The notes under the pieces: model-generated
What the model was told of the DNA's origin: nothing
What the model saw: only the letters and a program-made list of their open reading frames with translations
Database searches by the model: none
DNA from: Sporichthya brevicatena
Lineage (GTDB): Bacteria > Actinomycetota > Actinomycetes > Sporichthyales > Sporichthyaceae
Length of the DNA: 45,951 bases
NCBI RefSeq assembly: GCF_039525035.1
Contig: NZ_BAAAHE010000055.1
Coordinates: 1-45,951 of the forward strand
Direction: 5' to 3'
Part shown: in pieces, positions 24,350-33,663 of the stretch
Layout of the letters: each line of letters starts with the position of its first letter
Numbering within the stretch: position 1 is the stretch's first letter
Translations under genes and position numbers: made by a program

Positions 24350-26383
24350 TCAGAGGATGGCGTTCAGGAACGCCCGCGCGAGCGGGCCGGCCGTCGCGGG
24401 GCCGCTGGTGCCGCGCTCGACGATGACGGCGAAGGCGATGTTCCCGTTGTAGCCAACCAGCCACGCGTGGCGTCCCGGCTCGGTGTCGCTGCCGTAGAGG
24501 GCGGTGCCGGTGGTGGCGCCGACGGTCGGGCGCACGTGGGCCGGCTTGGCGGTGCCGTGGCTCGCCCCGACCTGGAGCAGCTCGCGCAGCTCCGAGGCGT
24601 AGGGGAGCGGCGGGAGCGACGGGCGCTCGTCCTCGGCCGGGAACCACTCGGGCGTCGGTGAGGGGGAGGGCGGCGCCGGCGGCGAGGTGCTCGGCACCGT
24701 GCCGGGCTGCGGCACGATCGCCGGGTTCGCCGGCGGCGACGTCCGCGGCGGCTTGCCGTCGAGCACGAGGCGCGGGTAGCGCGGGGTGCCGTCGGCGATC
24801 GCGGCGGCGACCACGGCCATCGCGAGCGGGCTCATCAGCACGCGGCCCTGACCGATCGCCGCGTTGGCGAGCTCGAGACGGTCGCGGGCCGGCGGGACGT
24901 CGCCGGAGAAGGTGTTGACGAGCAGGTCCCAGTTGCCGCCGATGCCGAACGCCTCGGCCGCGTCCGCGAGCGCGTCGGTGTCGAGGTCGGCGATGCGGCG
25001 GGCGAAGGAGGTGTTGCACGACTGCGCGAAGTTCTGCTCCAGCGAGAGCTGCCCACGGTTGCCGAGACCGTCGTAGTTCTCGAACTTCTTGCCCTCGATC
25101 GTCACCGACGCGGGGCAGCCGATCTGGTCTCGCAGCGTCAGCCCGCTCTGCAGCAGGGCGAGCGCGCCGACCATCTTGAACGCCGTCCCCGGTGCGTACT
25201 GGCCGTTGAGCGCGCGGTCCTCGCCGGCCTTGTCGGCCGGGCCGCTCGCGACCGCGAGGACGTTGCCGGTCGTCGTGTCGATCGCGACCAGCGAGGAGTT
25301 CTCGTCGGTCAGGGCGACGGCCTGCTCGGCCGCGGTCTGGATCCGCATGTCGAGAGTGGTGTGCACCGGCGTCCCGGGCACGCCGACGAACTCGATGAGC
25401 GTCTCGACGGGCTCGCCGCTGTCGACGTCGATGAGGTCGATCCGTCCGCTGGCCCGGCCGGCGAGCTGCTTCTGGTACAGCGCCTGCAGGCCGAACAGAC
25501 CCACCGAGTCCTCGTCGCTCGCCGCCGGCCCCGCGTTCGCGAGCGCGTTCGGGGTCGCGTTGCCGACGGTGCCGAGGACCTCGCGGGCGAACTGCCGCGT
25601 CGGGGCCAGGGTCAGGGTGTCCCGGACGATGACGGCGCCGTTGACCGCCTCGATCTTGGAGCGGATCGCGTTGAACTGGGCCTCGCGCAGCACGACCGCC
25701 TCGACGAGGTCGCCCTCCTCGGCCTGCGCCGTGCGGATCCGCAACCCGTCGACGTTGACGTTGGTGATCTCGGCGATGTCCTCGATCGCGCCGTCGGGTA
25801 CCGAGCCCGCCCGCACGCCGACGCGCACGACGGGCTCCTGGCGGACCAGAGGCGTGTTGTTCCGGTCGAGGATCGCCGCCCGCGGCGGCAGGGAGCGCAG
25901 CCGGCTGAAGGCCGTCTGCTCCGTCATCCGCGGGTGCAGGATGCTCGGCGCCCAGCGGACCTTCCACTCGCTCTCGCCCGCGGCCGTCTGTACGCGGACG
26001 ACCTGCAGCGAGGACTCGTAGCGCCACTCGCCGAGCCCGGCGAGCTCGAGTGCCGCGTCGAACTGCAGCCGGCAGCCGTTGGCGCTGTCGCAGTCGCCGG
26101 AGAGGCTGCCGGCGTCGAACTCACGCTTGCCGAGGCGCAGGGTGTCCTGCATGTCGGTCAGCGCGCCGGACGCGGCGGTCGGCTCGGTCGTCCGCCGGCC
26201 CGCCTCGGGGTACTTCCCGGCGGCCCAGTCGGCGAGGAAGCTCTCGGCGGCCCCCTTGGGGCCGCTGCCGCCCGGTCCGCCGCCGGAGTCGTCGCCCCCG
26301 AACACGCCGCAGCCACTGATCAGCAACGCCGCCGCCAGGGTGGCGGCGGCGCTGCGGATCGACCGTGTCGTGGAGGCAGGCAT
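24350..26383 (-). CDS. Penicillin-binding protein (class B type) with substituted active-site residues
   Basis: 677-residue lipoprotein-type PBP with lipobox L-I-S-G-C25, an NTF2-like MecA_N domain (about 45-155), a dimerisation domain (160-330) and a transpeptidase domain (350-677). Of the three penicillin-binding motifs only SxN is standard (S455-C-N457). The nucleophile motif S-x-x-K reads T400-A-F-K403, and the K-T-G motif reads T624-T-G626. The architecture matches PBPlipo/PbpA-type peptidoglycan crosslinkers, but activity is doubtful or depends on a Thr nucleophile. The frame is intact, so these look like real substitutions. Pro/Ser-rich insert at about 545-590. Confidence 0.85.
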   Translation of the reverse strand: MPASTTRSIRSAAATLAAALLISGCGVFGGDDSGGGPGGSGPKGAAESFLADWAAGKYPEAGRRTTEPTAASGALTDMQDTLRLGKREFDAGSLSGDCDSANGCRLQFDAALELAGLGEWRYESSLQVVRVQTAAGESEWKVRWAPSILHPRMTEQTAFSRLRSLPPRAAILDRNNTPLVRQEPVVRVGVRAGSVPDGAIEDIAEITNVNVDGLRIRTAQAEEGDLVEAVVLREAQFNAIRSKIEAVNGAVIVRDTLTLAPTRQFAREVLGTVGNATPNALANAGPAASDEDSVGLFGLQALYQKQLAGRASGRIDLIDVDSGEPVETLIEFVGVPGTPVHTTLDMRIQTAAEQAVALTDENSSLVAIDTTTGNVLAVASGPADKAGEDRALNGQYAPGTAFKMVGALALLQSGLTLRDQIGCPASVTIEGKKFENYDGLGNRGQLSLEQNFAQSCNTSFARRIADLDTDALADAAEAFGIGGNWDLLVNTFSGDVPPARDRLELANAAIGQGRVLMSPLAMAVVAAAIADGTPRYPRLVLDGKPPRTSPPANPAIVPQPGTVPSTSPPAPPSPSPTPEWFPAEDERPSLPPLPYASELRELLQVGASHGTAKPAHVRPTVGATTGTALYGSDTEPGRHAWLVGYNGNIAFAVIVERGTSGPATAGPLARAFLNAIL

Positions 26384-26489
26384 CGCTCTCTATTCAACCC
26401 GCCGGGGCGCAGAAATGATCATCCGAATCCCCGGGGTGTGACCAAAAAGCAGGCGCATCGGGTCAAGGTCGGCACCAGGAGCGCGACGG

Positions 26490-27902
26490 TCAGTCACTTC
26501 CGAGCGTGACGTCGGCCGTGCGCGTCTCCCCGTCCCGGACGTAGGTCAGTTTGACCTTGGTGCCCGGCTGCTGGGACCGGACGCCCGCGACGAGCGCGGC
26601 CTCGTCGGAGATGACCCGGCTGTCCATGCGGGTGACGACGTCGCCGCTGCGCAGCCCGGCCTTCTCGGCCGCCCCGCCGGGGGTGACCGCGCGGATCAGC
26701 GCGCCGCGCTGGTTCGCGTCGGTCGAGCTGGTGACCTGGACGCCGAGCAGCGCGTGCTTCACGGTCTGACCCTTGGCCAGTTGCTCGGCGATGACCTTCG
26801 CCTGGTCGATCGGGATCGCGAAGCCGAGGCCGATCGAGCCGGACTGGCCGCCGAACGCGCTGCCGAGCGAGGCGATCGCGGACGTGATGCCGATCAGGTT
26901 CCCGTTGAGGTCGACCAGCGCGCCGCCGGAGTTGCCCGGGTTGATCGGGGCGTCGGTCTGGATCCCGTCGATGACGCTGTCGTCGCCGCCCTGGCCCTCC
27001 TGGGGGATGACCGGCCGGTTCAGGGCGCTGACGATGCCGGTCGTGACGGTGCCGGCCAGGCCGAGGGGCGCGCCGATCGCGACGACCTCCTGACCCACCC
27101 GCAGGTCGCTGGAGCGGCCGAAGGTGATCGGCACCGCGTCGGTGACGCCCTCGGCCTTGATGACGGCGAGGTCGGTGCTCGGGTCGGCCTTGACCAGGCG
27201 CGCCCGCACGGAGCGGCCGTCGGAGAACACCACCGAGAGCTGGCCGCGGCCGGCGACGTGGTTGTTGGTCAGGATCAGGCCGTCGGAGCTGATGACCACA
27301 CCACTGCCGGAGCCGAGGCCCGCGCCCTGGAAGACGTCGATCGAGACGACGCTGGGCAGGACCTTCGCCGCGACCTGCTCGATCGTGCCCTGCGGCGCGG
27401 CGGCGACCGGCTTGACCTCGCCGTTGGCGTTCGTGCTCAACGAGCTCATCGCCGGGCGCGGGCCGTCGTTGTTGGAGGCGATCGTGCCGCCGACGGCACC
27501 CCCGATCAGGGCCGCGACGACCGCGATCGCGGCCATCGCCGCGTAGGGACGGCGCGCCTCCGGGGCCGGGGCGTAGGGCGCCGGCTGCGACGGCCAGCCG
27601 CCGCTCGCGTCGGTGCCGGGCTGGACGCCGGGCTGGGCCGCGGGCTGGGAGTAGCCGTAGTCCCACGACGACGGGGGCGGGGGAGTCGAGGCCGGCGGCG
27701 TGTACGCGCCGTAGACGGGCTGGGTGCCGTAGGGCCCCGCCGCGGTCTCGTCGGTCCCGGCCGGCTGGCCGTAGGACTGCCCGTGGGAGGACTGCCCGTG
27801 GGAGGACTGCCCGTACACCGCGCCCGAGGCCCAGGGGTCCGAGCTCGGCGGGTCGTTGTACGGGTCGTTCGGCGGAAAGGTCCCCCCGCGTTCGTCGCTC
27901 AC
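26490..27902 (-). CDS. pepD: HtrA/DegP-family serine protease with PDZ domain (PepD-like)
   Basis: 470 residues from GTG 27902; an in-frame ATG 48 bases upstream begins a stretch of rare codons and is less likely. A disordered Gly/Ser/Tyr/Pro-rich cytoplasmic tail (with Q-S-S-H-G repeats) precedes one membrane segment. A trypsin-like domain with T-N-N-H-V, D-P-S-T-D-L-A and G-N-S-G-G-A-L (His/Asp/Ser triad) and a C-terminal PDZ domain follow. It comes directly after mprA-mprB, the order of mprA-mprB-pepD in mycobacteria, where PepD is part of the envelope-stress response. The protease domain faces outside. The homology is confident; the regulatory link is inferred. Confidence 0.9.
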   Translation of the reverse strand: MSDERGGTFPPNDPYNDPPSSDPWASGAVYGQSSHGQSSHGQSYGQPAGTDETAAGPYGTQPVYGAYTPPASTPPPPSSWDYGYSQPAAQPGVQPGTDASGGWPSQPAPYAPAPEARRPYAAMAAIAVVAALIGGAVGGTIASNNDGPRPAMSSLSTNANGEVKPVAAAPQGTIEQVAAKVLPSVVSIDVFQGAGLGSGSGVVISSDGLILTNNHVAGRGQLSVVFSDGRSVRARLVKADPSTDLAVIKAEGVTDAVPITFGRSSDLRVGQEVVAIGAPLGLAGTVTTGIVSALNRPVIPQEGQGGDDSVIDGIQTDAPINPGNSGGALVDLNGNLIGITSAIASLGSAFGGQSGSIGLGFAIPIDQAKVIAEQLAKGQTVKHALLGVQVTSSTDANQRGALIRAVTPGGAAEKAGLRSGDVVTRMDSRVISDEAALVAGVRSQQPGTKVKLTYVRDGETRTADVTLGSD

Positions 27903-27984
27903 CGTCGCCCTGTCTCCCTCACGGCCCCACCCGGGTCCTGTTCGTGTCATGTGATCACGGTGCCGACCTTCACTATGCGTCGGC

Positions 27985-29460
27985 TTAAAGCTCCGTGTGC
28001 GTCACCGAGGAAGAGTGTGGCAGCCGCAAGGTCAGCAGCGCCCCGCCCCCGGGGGCCCGATCCGCGGTCACGGAACCTCCGTGGCGCTCGGCCGCCTGGC
28101 GCACGATCGCCAGGCCGAGCCCGGAGCCGGGCATGTTGCGGGACTCCTCGGCCCGGTAGAAGCGGTCGAAGATGAACGGCAGGTCCTCGTCGGCGATGCC
28201 GGGGCCCTGGTCGGCGACGGTGATGACGCCGTCGGTCAGGCGGACGGTGACCGTGCCGCCCGGCGGGCTCCATTTGCCCGCGTTGTCCAGCAGGTTCAGC
28301 ACGGCGCGCTCGAGCGCGCGGGCGTCGCCGAAGACGGTCCAGGGCCGCAGCGTGACGTCGAACTCCACCGTCGGGGCGCGGCGCCGCGCCCGCTCGACGG
28401 CCGTGCCGAGGATCTCGGCCATGTCGAGCTCGCGGCCCTCGAACCGGTCGACGTCGTCCCGGGAGAGCTCGACGAGGTCGCCGACCAGGCCGGTGAGCTC
28501 CTCGACCTGGGCGCGGACGTCGTCGAGCAGCTCGGAGCGGTCCTGGTCGGACAGGCCGGCGCGGCCCTCGGCCTGGGCCAGCAGGTCGAGGTTGGTGCGC
28601 AGGCTGGTCAGCGGGGTCCGCAGCTCGTGGCCGGCGTCGCCGACCAGGCGGCGCTGGAGCTCGCGCGAGCGTTCGACGGCGGTCAGCATCTCGTTGAAGC
28701 TCGACCCGAGGCGGGCGAGCTCGTCGTTGCCGTGGATCTCGATGCGCCGCAGGTCGCCGGTCCGGGCGACGTGTTCGGCGGCCTCGGTGAGCTGGCTGAC
28801 CGGGCGCAGGCCCTGCCGGGCGACGTAGACCCCGGCGTAGGCCGCGAGCCCGATCCCGACGCCGCCGATGACGAGCAGGGCGGTGGCGAGCGAGCGCAGC
28901 GTCCGGTCGATGTCCCGGGTGGTCTGGGCGAGGACGAACGCCGTGCGGGGCTCCGACCCCCGCTCCGACGGGATCGCGACGACGCGGAACTGCTCGCCGT
29001 CGATCGTCCGCGCCGTGCGCAGGGAGAAGTCCGACGCTCCCAGGGCCACCGCGATCTCGGGTTGGCCGACCGGGGGCTGGTCGTCGGGGCCCTTGGAGGA
29101 GAACGGCGTCCCGTCGGCGTAGACGATCGCGAGCCGGGTGCCGGCCGCGGCGAACGTGCCCTCGGGGAAGCGGACGACCTGCGTCGGGTCGGCGGCGGGT
29201 GTCTGCAGCAGCGCCCGGGCGCGGCCGACGAGCGTGTCGTCGAAGTTGTCGTAGTACTGCACGCGCGCGGTGAGCCAGACCGCGAGCGAGGTCGAGGCAA
29301 CCGTGAGGCCGACGACGAGCGAGATGAACGCGGCGACCCGGACCCGGAGGGTCAGCCGCCCCCACGTCCGTTGGACGGCCTGCCCCGCGGCGCGGCGGTG
29401 GCGGCGGTGACCCGGCTCCGGTGCCGGCGATTTCTCCGGCGAGAAGCCGTTCTGACGCAT
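27985..29460 (-). CDS. mprB: Sensor histidine kinase, MprB-like
   Basis: 491 residues from ATG 29460. A short cytoplasmic start, a membrane helix (about 38-60), an extracellular domain of about 140 residues and a second helix lead into HAMP, the phosphoacceptor motif G-D-A-G-H-E-L-R-T-P-L-T-S-L, and an ATPase domain with N-L-L-D-N-A-G-K-W-S and D-Q-G-P-G-I. It follows the response-regulator gene by 14 bp and precedes the HtrA protease, so MprB is the natural name. Expected to sense envelope stress and phosphorylate the adjacent regulator. Confidence 0.9.
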   Translation of the reverse strand: MRQNGFSPEKSPAPEPGHRRHRRAAGQAVQRTWGRLTLRVRVAAFISLVVGLTVASTSLAVWLTARVQYYDNFDDTLVGRARALLQTPAADPTQVVRFPEGTFAAAGTRLAIVYADGTPFSSKGPDDQPPVGQPEIAVALGASDFSLRTARTIDGEQFRVVAIPSERGSEPRTAFVLAQTTRDIDRTLRSLATALLVIGGVGIGLAAYAGVYVARQGLRPVSQLTEAAEHVARTGDLRRIEIHGNDELARLGSSFNEMLTAVERSRELQRRLVGDAGHELRTPLTSLRTNLDLLAQAEGRAGLSDQDRSELLDDVRAQVEELTGLVGDLVELSRDDVDRFEGRELDMAEILGTAVERARRRAPTVEFDVTLRPWTVFGDARALERAVLNLLDNAGKWSPPGGTVTVRLTDGVITVADQGPGIADEDLPFIFDRFYRAEESRNMPGSGLGLAIVRQAAERHGGSVTADRAPGGGALLTLRLPHSSSVTHTEL

Positions 29461-29474
29461 CGTCAGGCCCGGCC

Positions 29475-30176
29475 TCAGGGGGGCGACTCGCGCAGCACGT
29501 ACCCGACGCCGCGCACGGTGTGGACCAGCCGGGCCCCGCCGTCGGCCTCGGTCTTGCGGCGCAAATAGCCGACGTAGACCTCGAGGGAGTTGGCGGTCGT
29601 GGGGAAGTCGAAGCCCCAGACCTCCTCGAGAATCCGCTCGCGGCTGAGAACCTCGCGGGGGTGACGCATGAACAGCTCGAGCAGGGCGAACTCGGTGCGA
29701 GTCAGTCGGACGTGGTGCTCGCCCCGGCGGACCTCGCGGGTGACCGCGTTCAGCGACAGGTCGGAGAACACCAGCGGCGCGTTGGTTGCGGCACCGTCGG
29801 TCGCGGTGGAGCTGCGCCGGAGCAGGGCGCGCAACCGGGCGAGCAGTTCCTCGAGGGCGAACGGCTTGGGCAGGTAGTCGTCGGCGCCGGCGTCGAGCCC
29901 GGCGACGCGGTCCTCGACCGAGTCCCGCGCGGTGAGCACGAGGATCGGGACGTCGTCGCCGCCCGCCCGCAGTTGGCGGCACGCGTCCAGCCCGCCCATA
30001 CGGGGCATCATCACGTCGAGCACGAGGGCGTCCGGGCGGACCGTGGCGACCTGACTGAGGGCCTCCTCGCCGTCCGCCGCGACGTCGACCTCGTACCCGT
30101 TGAAGGTCAGCGACCGGCGCAGCGACTCCCGCACGGACCGGTCGTCGTCGACCACAAGGATGCGCATGGCGCTCAT
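29475..30176 (-). CDS. mprA: Response regulator, OmpR/PhoB type, MprA-like
   Basis: 233 residues, starting at an ATG that overlaps the dinB stop (ATGA). The receiver domain has D-D-D near the start, V-L-D-V-M-M-P with the phosphorylated Asp, and the conserved Lys in P-K-P-F. A winged-helix DNA-binding domain (about 135-230) ends [12 protein letters not shown]. It pairs with the next gene, a histidine kinase, and the two precede HtrA. It is translationally coupled to dinB, which ties the two-component system to the DNA polymerase IV transcript. Confidence 0.93.
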   Translation of the reverse strand: MSAMRILVVDDDRSVRESLRRSLTFNGYEVDVAADGEEALSQVATVRPDALVLDVMMPRMGGLDACRQLRAGGDDVPILVLTARDSVEDRVAGLDAGADDYLPKPFALEELLARLRALLRRSSTATDGAATNAPLVFSDLSLNAVTREVRRGEHHVRLTRTEFALLELFMRHPREVLSRERILEEVWGFDFPTTANSLEVYVGYLRRKTEADGGARLVHTVRGVGYVLRESPP

Positions 30177-31504
30177 CCTGCCCCAGCAGCGCCGCTCTCC
30201 GGCACCACCGCGGGCCGTTCCGTGAGGTCCGGGTCGTCGATCGCGAACGTCCGGATCCGGCCCGGCGGGGTCCAGCGGGTCTCGAACCGGACCGTCACCC
30301 GGCCGACCCCGCTGCCCTGGACCCACCCGTCGCCGTGGACGGCGTGGCGCACGTCCTGACCCGGCGTCCAGCGCCGGACGGCCGGCTCGGCGGGCTCCGG
30401 CGCCGGCTCGGGAACCTCGTCGTCGGCGTCCTCGGCGAACAGGTCCTCCTGGGCCCAGTCGACCAGGCCGGAGACGCCGACCCCGAGCAGCCGGATGCCG
30501 TCGGAGGTGTCGATCTCGGCGAGCAGCCGGCGTGCGGTGGCGGCGATCGTGCGGGCGTCGTCGGTCGGGCCGGGCAGGGTCGTCGAGCGCGTGTGCGACT
30601 GGAAGTCGTGGCGGCGGATCTTCACCGTGACGGTCCGTCCGGACAGGGACGCCGCGCGCAGGCGGCGCGAGACCGTCGCCGCCATGCGGTCGCAGTTCTC
30701 GGTCAGCAGGGCACGTTCGACGACGTCGCGCTCGAAGGTGTCCTCGACGCTGACCGACTTCGACTCGCGGTGCGGTGAGACCGGCCGGTCGTCCTCGCCC
30801 CGGCTCAGGCGGGCGAGCAGCTTGCCGTGGGCCTGACCGAGCAGGCCGACGAGTTCGGTCTCGTCGACGGCGGCGAGGTCCGCGACCGTGTGCACCCCCG
30901 CCCGGCGCAGGCGCTCGGCGGTCGCGGGGCCGACCGTCCAGAGCTTGCGGACCGGCATCGGATGCAGCAGGTCGAGCTCGGTGCCGGGCTCGACGACGAC
31001 GAGGCCGTCGGGCTTGTCGAGGTCGGAGGCGATCTTGGCGATCAGCTTCGACGTCCCCGCCCCCACGGACGCGGTGAGGCCGGTGGCGTCGTGGACCGCG
31101 GCCTTCAGGTCGGCGGCGACGGTGCGGACGCGCTCGACGTCCCAGCCGGAGTCGGTCACCGCCAGGTCGGCGAACGCCTCGTCGAGCGAGAGCGGCTCGA
31201 CGGCGGGGGAGAGCTCGCGCAGCAGGCCCATGACGATCTCGCTGACGGCGCGGTAGGCCTCGAAGCGCCCGCCGAGGAAGGCCGCGTTCGGGCACAGCGC
31301 GCGGGCCTGGGTCGCCGGCATCGCCGAGCCGATGCCGAACGCGCGGGCCTCGTAGGACGCGGTCGCCACCACCCCGCGCGGCCCGATCCCGCCGACGACG
31401 ACCGGCTTGCCGCGCAAGGAGGGCTTGTCGCGCTGCTCGACCGCCGCGAAGAACGCGTCCAGGTCCAGGTGGAGGACGGACGGTTCGCTGCGCACGGCCG
31501 CCAT
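30173..31504 (-). CDS. dinB: DNA polymerase IV (Y-family translesion polymerase)
   Basis: 443 residues. The catalytic motifs are present: [10 protein letters not shown] near the start and S-L-D-E-A-F-A-D around residue 120. Helix-hairpin-helix sequence (G-V-H-T-V-A-D-L-A) and little-finger domains follow. A C-terminal extension of about 90 residues, [19 protein letters not shown], is typical of actinobacterial DinB. The start ATG lies in the short region shared with the divergent TetR gene. The stop overlaps mprA, so error-prone polymerase and envelope-stress regulator share an operon. Confidence 0.93.
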   Translation of the reverse strand: MAAVRSEPSVLHLDLDAFFAAVEQRDKPSLRGKPVVVGGIGPRGVVATASYEARAFGIGSAMPATQARALCPNAAFLGGRFEAYRAVSEIVMGLLRELSPAVEPLSLDEAFADLAVTDSGWDVERVRTVAADLKAAVHDATGLTASVGAGTSKLIAKIASDLDKPDGLVVVEPGTELDLLHPMPVRKLWTVGPATAERLRRAGVHTVADLAAVDETELVGLLGQAHGKLLARLSRGEDDRPVSPHRESKSVSVEDTFERDVVERALLTENCDRMAATVSRRLRAASLSGRTVTVKIRRHDFQSHTRSTTLPGPTDDARTIAATARRLLAEIDTSDGIRLLGVGVSGLVDWAQEDLFAEDADDEVPEPAPEPAEPAVRRWTPGQDVRHAVHGDGWVQGSGVGRVTVRFETRWTPPGRIRTFAIDDPDLTERPAVVPESGAAGAG

Positions 31505-31546
31505 TGTGGCCGCCGGGGCCGACCGAGGAAATTGACTGGAACAGGC

Positions 31547-31575
31547 TTGTATCCAATACGGGTCTGTTCTAGTGT
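31547..31575 (+). promoter_or_regulatory. Promoter and TetR operator of the TetR gene at 31583
   Basis: TTGTAT (31547-31552), a 17-bp spacer and TAGTGT (31570-31575) fit a sigma-A promoter. The start would fall at the GTG itself, so the message would be leaderless. The inverted repeat GTAT-CCA-ATAC (31549-31559) overlaps the -35 and is a likely autoregulatory operator. Confidence 0.5.
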
Positions 31576-31582
31576 TCCCGCC

Positions 31583-32239
31583 GTGACCCCACCCGTGCAC
31601 TCCGCGACCCGGACCTACGACTCCCGTCGTCGGCGGGAGTCGGCGGCCGAGACCCGGCGCGACGTGATCGCCGCGGCCACCCGGCTGTTCACCGCGCGGG
31701 GCTGGGCGCGCACCTCGGTCCGGGACATCGCCAAGGAGGCCCGGGTCTCGGTCGAGACCGTGTACTCCGCGGTCGGGTCCAAGGCCGAGATCCTGCGGGC
31801 GGCGCTGGACGTCAGCGTCGTCGGCGACGACGAGCCGGTGCCGCTGGCGGACCGTCCGGAGTTCCGGGCCCTCGCCGCCGGGAGCCCCGCCGAGCGCGCC
31901 CGGGCGGTCGCCGACCTGCTCGCCGGGATCTACCCGCGCACCGCCCCGCTGGAGCGCGCGCTCGAGCACGGCGCCGCGGCCGATCCCGCCCTGGTCGACC
32001 TGTGCGACTGGGCGTACCGGAACCAGCGCGAGACGGCGGCGCAGGCCCTGGCCCTCGTGCTCGGACGCGCTCCGACCGACGCCGAGGCCGACGGCGCGCA
32101 CGCCCTGTTCAGCAACAGCGCCTTCCTCCAGCTCACCGAACGAGCGGGCTGGAGCCTCGACACCTACCGGACCTGGATCGCCGAGAGCGTGCTCCGTCTG
32201 TACGACCTCGACGATTCGTCGCACTCTGGAGACTCCTGA
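31583..32239 (+). CDS. TetR-family transcriptional regulator
   Basis: 218 residues from GTG 31583. The helix-turn-helix is at about 40-62 (W-A-R-T-S-V-R-D-I-A-K-E-A-R-V-S-V-E-T-V-Y). The ligand domain contains I-Y-P-R-T-A-P-L and Y-R-N-Q-R-E-T motifs as in uncharacterised actinobacterial TetR proteins. Only one base separates its stop from the ATG of the hemerythrin-SRPBCC gene, so it very likely controls that gene together with itself. A GTAT-CCA-ATAC operator overlaps its promoter. Divergent from dinB. Confidence 0.85.
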   Translation: MTPPVHSATRTYDSRRRRESAAETRRDVIAAATRLFTARGWARTSVRDIAKEARVSVETVYSAVGSKAEILRAALDVSVVGDDEPVPLADRPEFRALAAGSPAERARAVADLLAGIYPRTAPLERALEHGAAADPALVDLCDWAYRNQRETAAQALALVLGRAPTDAEADGAHALFSNSAFLQLTERAGWSLDTYRTWIAESVLRLYDLDDSSHSGDS

Positions 32240-32240
32240 C

Positions 32241-33404
32241 ATGACCGGCGCCCCCACCCTCGCCGAGACCCCGTACCGCCCGCCGGCCGGCTTCGTCCCG
32301 GCCGAGACGCGGACGATGGGCATCGTCCACAACGCGCTGCGGCGCGACCTGCCGCGCGCCCGGGCCGTGCTCGATTCCGTCCCGTACCCGCACGACCGTC
32401 AGCGCGTGGCGCTCGCCGACCACGTCCTGATGATGATGGCGTTCCTGCACAAGCACCACGACGCCGAGGAGACCGGCCTCTACCCGCTGGTCCGGCGCGA
32501 CCCGGCGGCCGCCGCGTTGCTCGACGAGATGGAGTCCGACCACGACGCTCTCGATCCCGGCATCGCCGCGGTCGAGACCGCCGCCCGGGCCTACCGGCTC
32601 GACGCGGGCGCGCGGGAGGACGTCATCGCGGCGCTCGACCTGCTGAACCCCGTGCTGATGCCCCATCTGGACCGGGAGGAGCAGCTGCTCATGCCGGTCG
32701 TCGAACGCACCGTCAGCAAGGCGGAGTGGGACGCCTGGGAGAAGGGCATCGCGAAGGGCCGCTCGCTGGGCGAGCTGGCTACGGAGGGGCACTGGATCCT
32801 CGACGGCGCGACGCCGGACGAGTTCGACCTGATGCTCGTCCTCGTCCCCGGACCGGTGCGCTGGATCCTGCTGAACGTCTTCGGCCGTGCCCACCGCAAG
32901 CGCGCCTTCGCCCGCTGGTGGACCCCGGAGTACTCGCCGTGGAAGGTTCCGTGCGGTGGCACCAACACCGTCACCGTCGCGGCGACACCGGAGCAGGTCT
33001 GGGCCGTGCTCACCGACGTCACCCGCGTCGGCGAGTGGAGTCACGAGTGCCACCGTGCCCGCTGGCTCTCCGAACCCGGTGGGGTGGGCGCGCGCTTCGT
33101 CGGCGCGAATCGCGCGGGCTGGTCGCGCTGGAGCCGGCCGTGCACCGTCACCGCCTGGGAACCCGGCCGGCTCTTCGCCTTCCGGACCCGGGGTCCGCGG
33201 CTGGTGAACGACTGCTCGGAGTGGACGTTCGCCCTCGAGCCGGTGCCCGGCGGCGGAACCCGCATCACGCAGACGTTCCGGGTCCTGCGCCTGCCTGTCC
33301 CCGTCGAGCGGCTGATCTGGTTGACCCTGCCCCCGCATCGCGACCGCACCGCCGCCCTCGCCGGCGACCTCGAGCGCCTCGGCGCCCTCGCCGCCCGCGT
33401 CTGA
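32241..33404 (+). CDS. Hemerythrin-like (HHE) and SRPBCC domain fusion protein
   Basis: 387 residues. Residues of about 25-160 form a hemerythrin-like four-helix bundle, with His/Glu ligand candidates in I-V-H-N-A, L-H-K-H-H-D-A-E-E, D-H-D-A-L and P-H-L-D-R-E-E. Residues of about 160-225 are a linker. Residues of about 235-385 are an SRPBCC (START-like) ligand-binding domain (A-A-T-P-E-Q-V-W-A-V-L-T-D-V, then W-S-H-E-C). A diiron or oxygen/nitric-oxide-sensing module joined to a hydrophobic-ligand pocket is unusual. The substrate is unknown. Cotranscribed with the TetR regulator before it; the IS110 element lies downstream. Confidence 0.8.
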   Translation: MTGAPTLAETPYRPPAGFVPAETRTMGIVHNALRRDLPRARAVLDSVPYPHDRQRVALADHVLMMMAFLHKHHDAEETGLYPLVRRDPAAAALLDEMESDHDALDPGIAAVETAARAYRLDAGAREDVIAALDLLNPVLMPHLDREEQLLMPVVERTVSKAEWDAWEKGIAKGRSLGELATEGHWILDGATPDEFDLMLVLVPGPVRWILLNVFGRAHRKRAFARWWTPEYSPWKVPCGGTNTVTVAATPEQVWAVLTDVTRVGEWSHECHRARWLSEPGGVGARFVGANRAGWSRWSRPCTVTAWEPGRLFAFRTRGPRLVNDCSEWTFALEPVPGGGTRITQTFRVLRLPVPVERLIWLTLPPHRDRTAALAGDLERLGALAARV

Positions 33405-33540
33405 TCGGCGGCGGTGCGCTCGGCCTCGCGCGCCCGTTACCTTCCTCGCCGGTCCTGCACCAGCGGGACTGCGGTCGCCGAGCCCGGCATGACTCTCTGC
33501 CCCTGTCGTTGATGATCCGGGGGGTGTTGTCACCGGGTTC

Positions 33541-33645
33541 GGTGGCGTCGGTGGACCGCTGATAGGGACCTGGCCGCTGCTTGTAGTGGTCTCTTCGTAA
33601 CGTGGGTGCCGGCAGCTGACGCCTGATCGGCGACCGCCACGGTTG
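33541..33645 (+). ncRNA. Candidate bridge RNA region of the IS110 element
   Basis: IS110-subgroup elements encode a bridge RNA in the left noncoding end that pairs with donor and target DNA. Here GTGGCG (33542-33547) can pair with CGCCAC (33635-33640). Inside, CCGCT-GCTTGT-AGTGG (33574-33589) forms a hairpin. The ATAGGGAC stretch repeats the element's right-end sequence, as expected for a donor guide. Limits and fold are inferred by eye. Confidence 0.45.
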
Positions 33646-33663
33646 ACGAGAGGAACGGTCGCA

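Noticed and set aside
27775..27804. 15-bp tandem repeats as a mobile or CRISPR-like element
   Set aside because: They encode the Q-S-S-H-G repeats of the disordered tail of HtrA and are ordinary coding slippage.
27903..27950. Start of the HtrA gene at ATG 27950
   Set aside because: The segment has several rare codons (ACA, CGA, GGA, AGG), so the GTG at 27902 is preferred.
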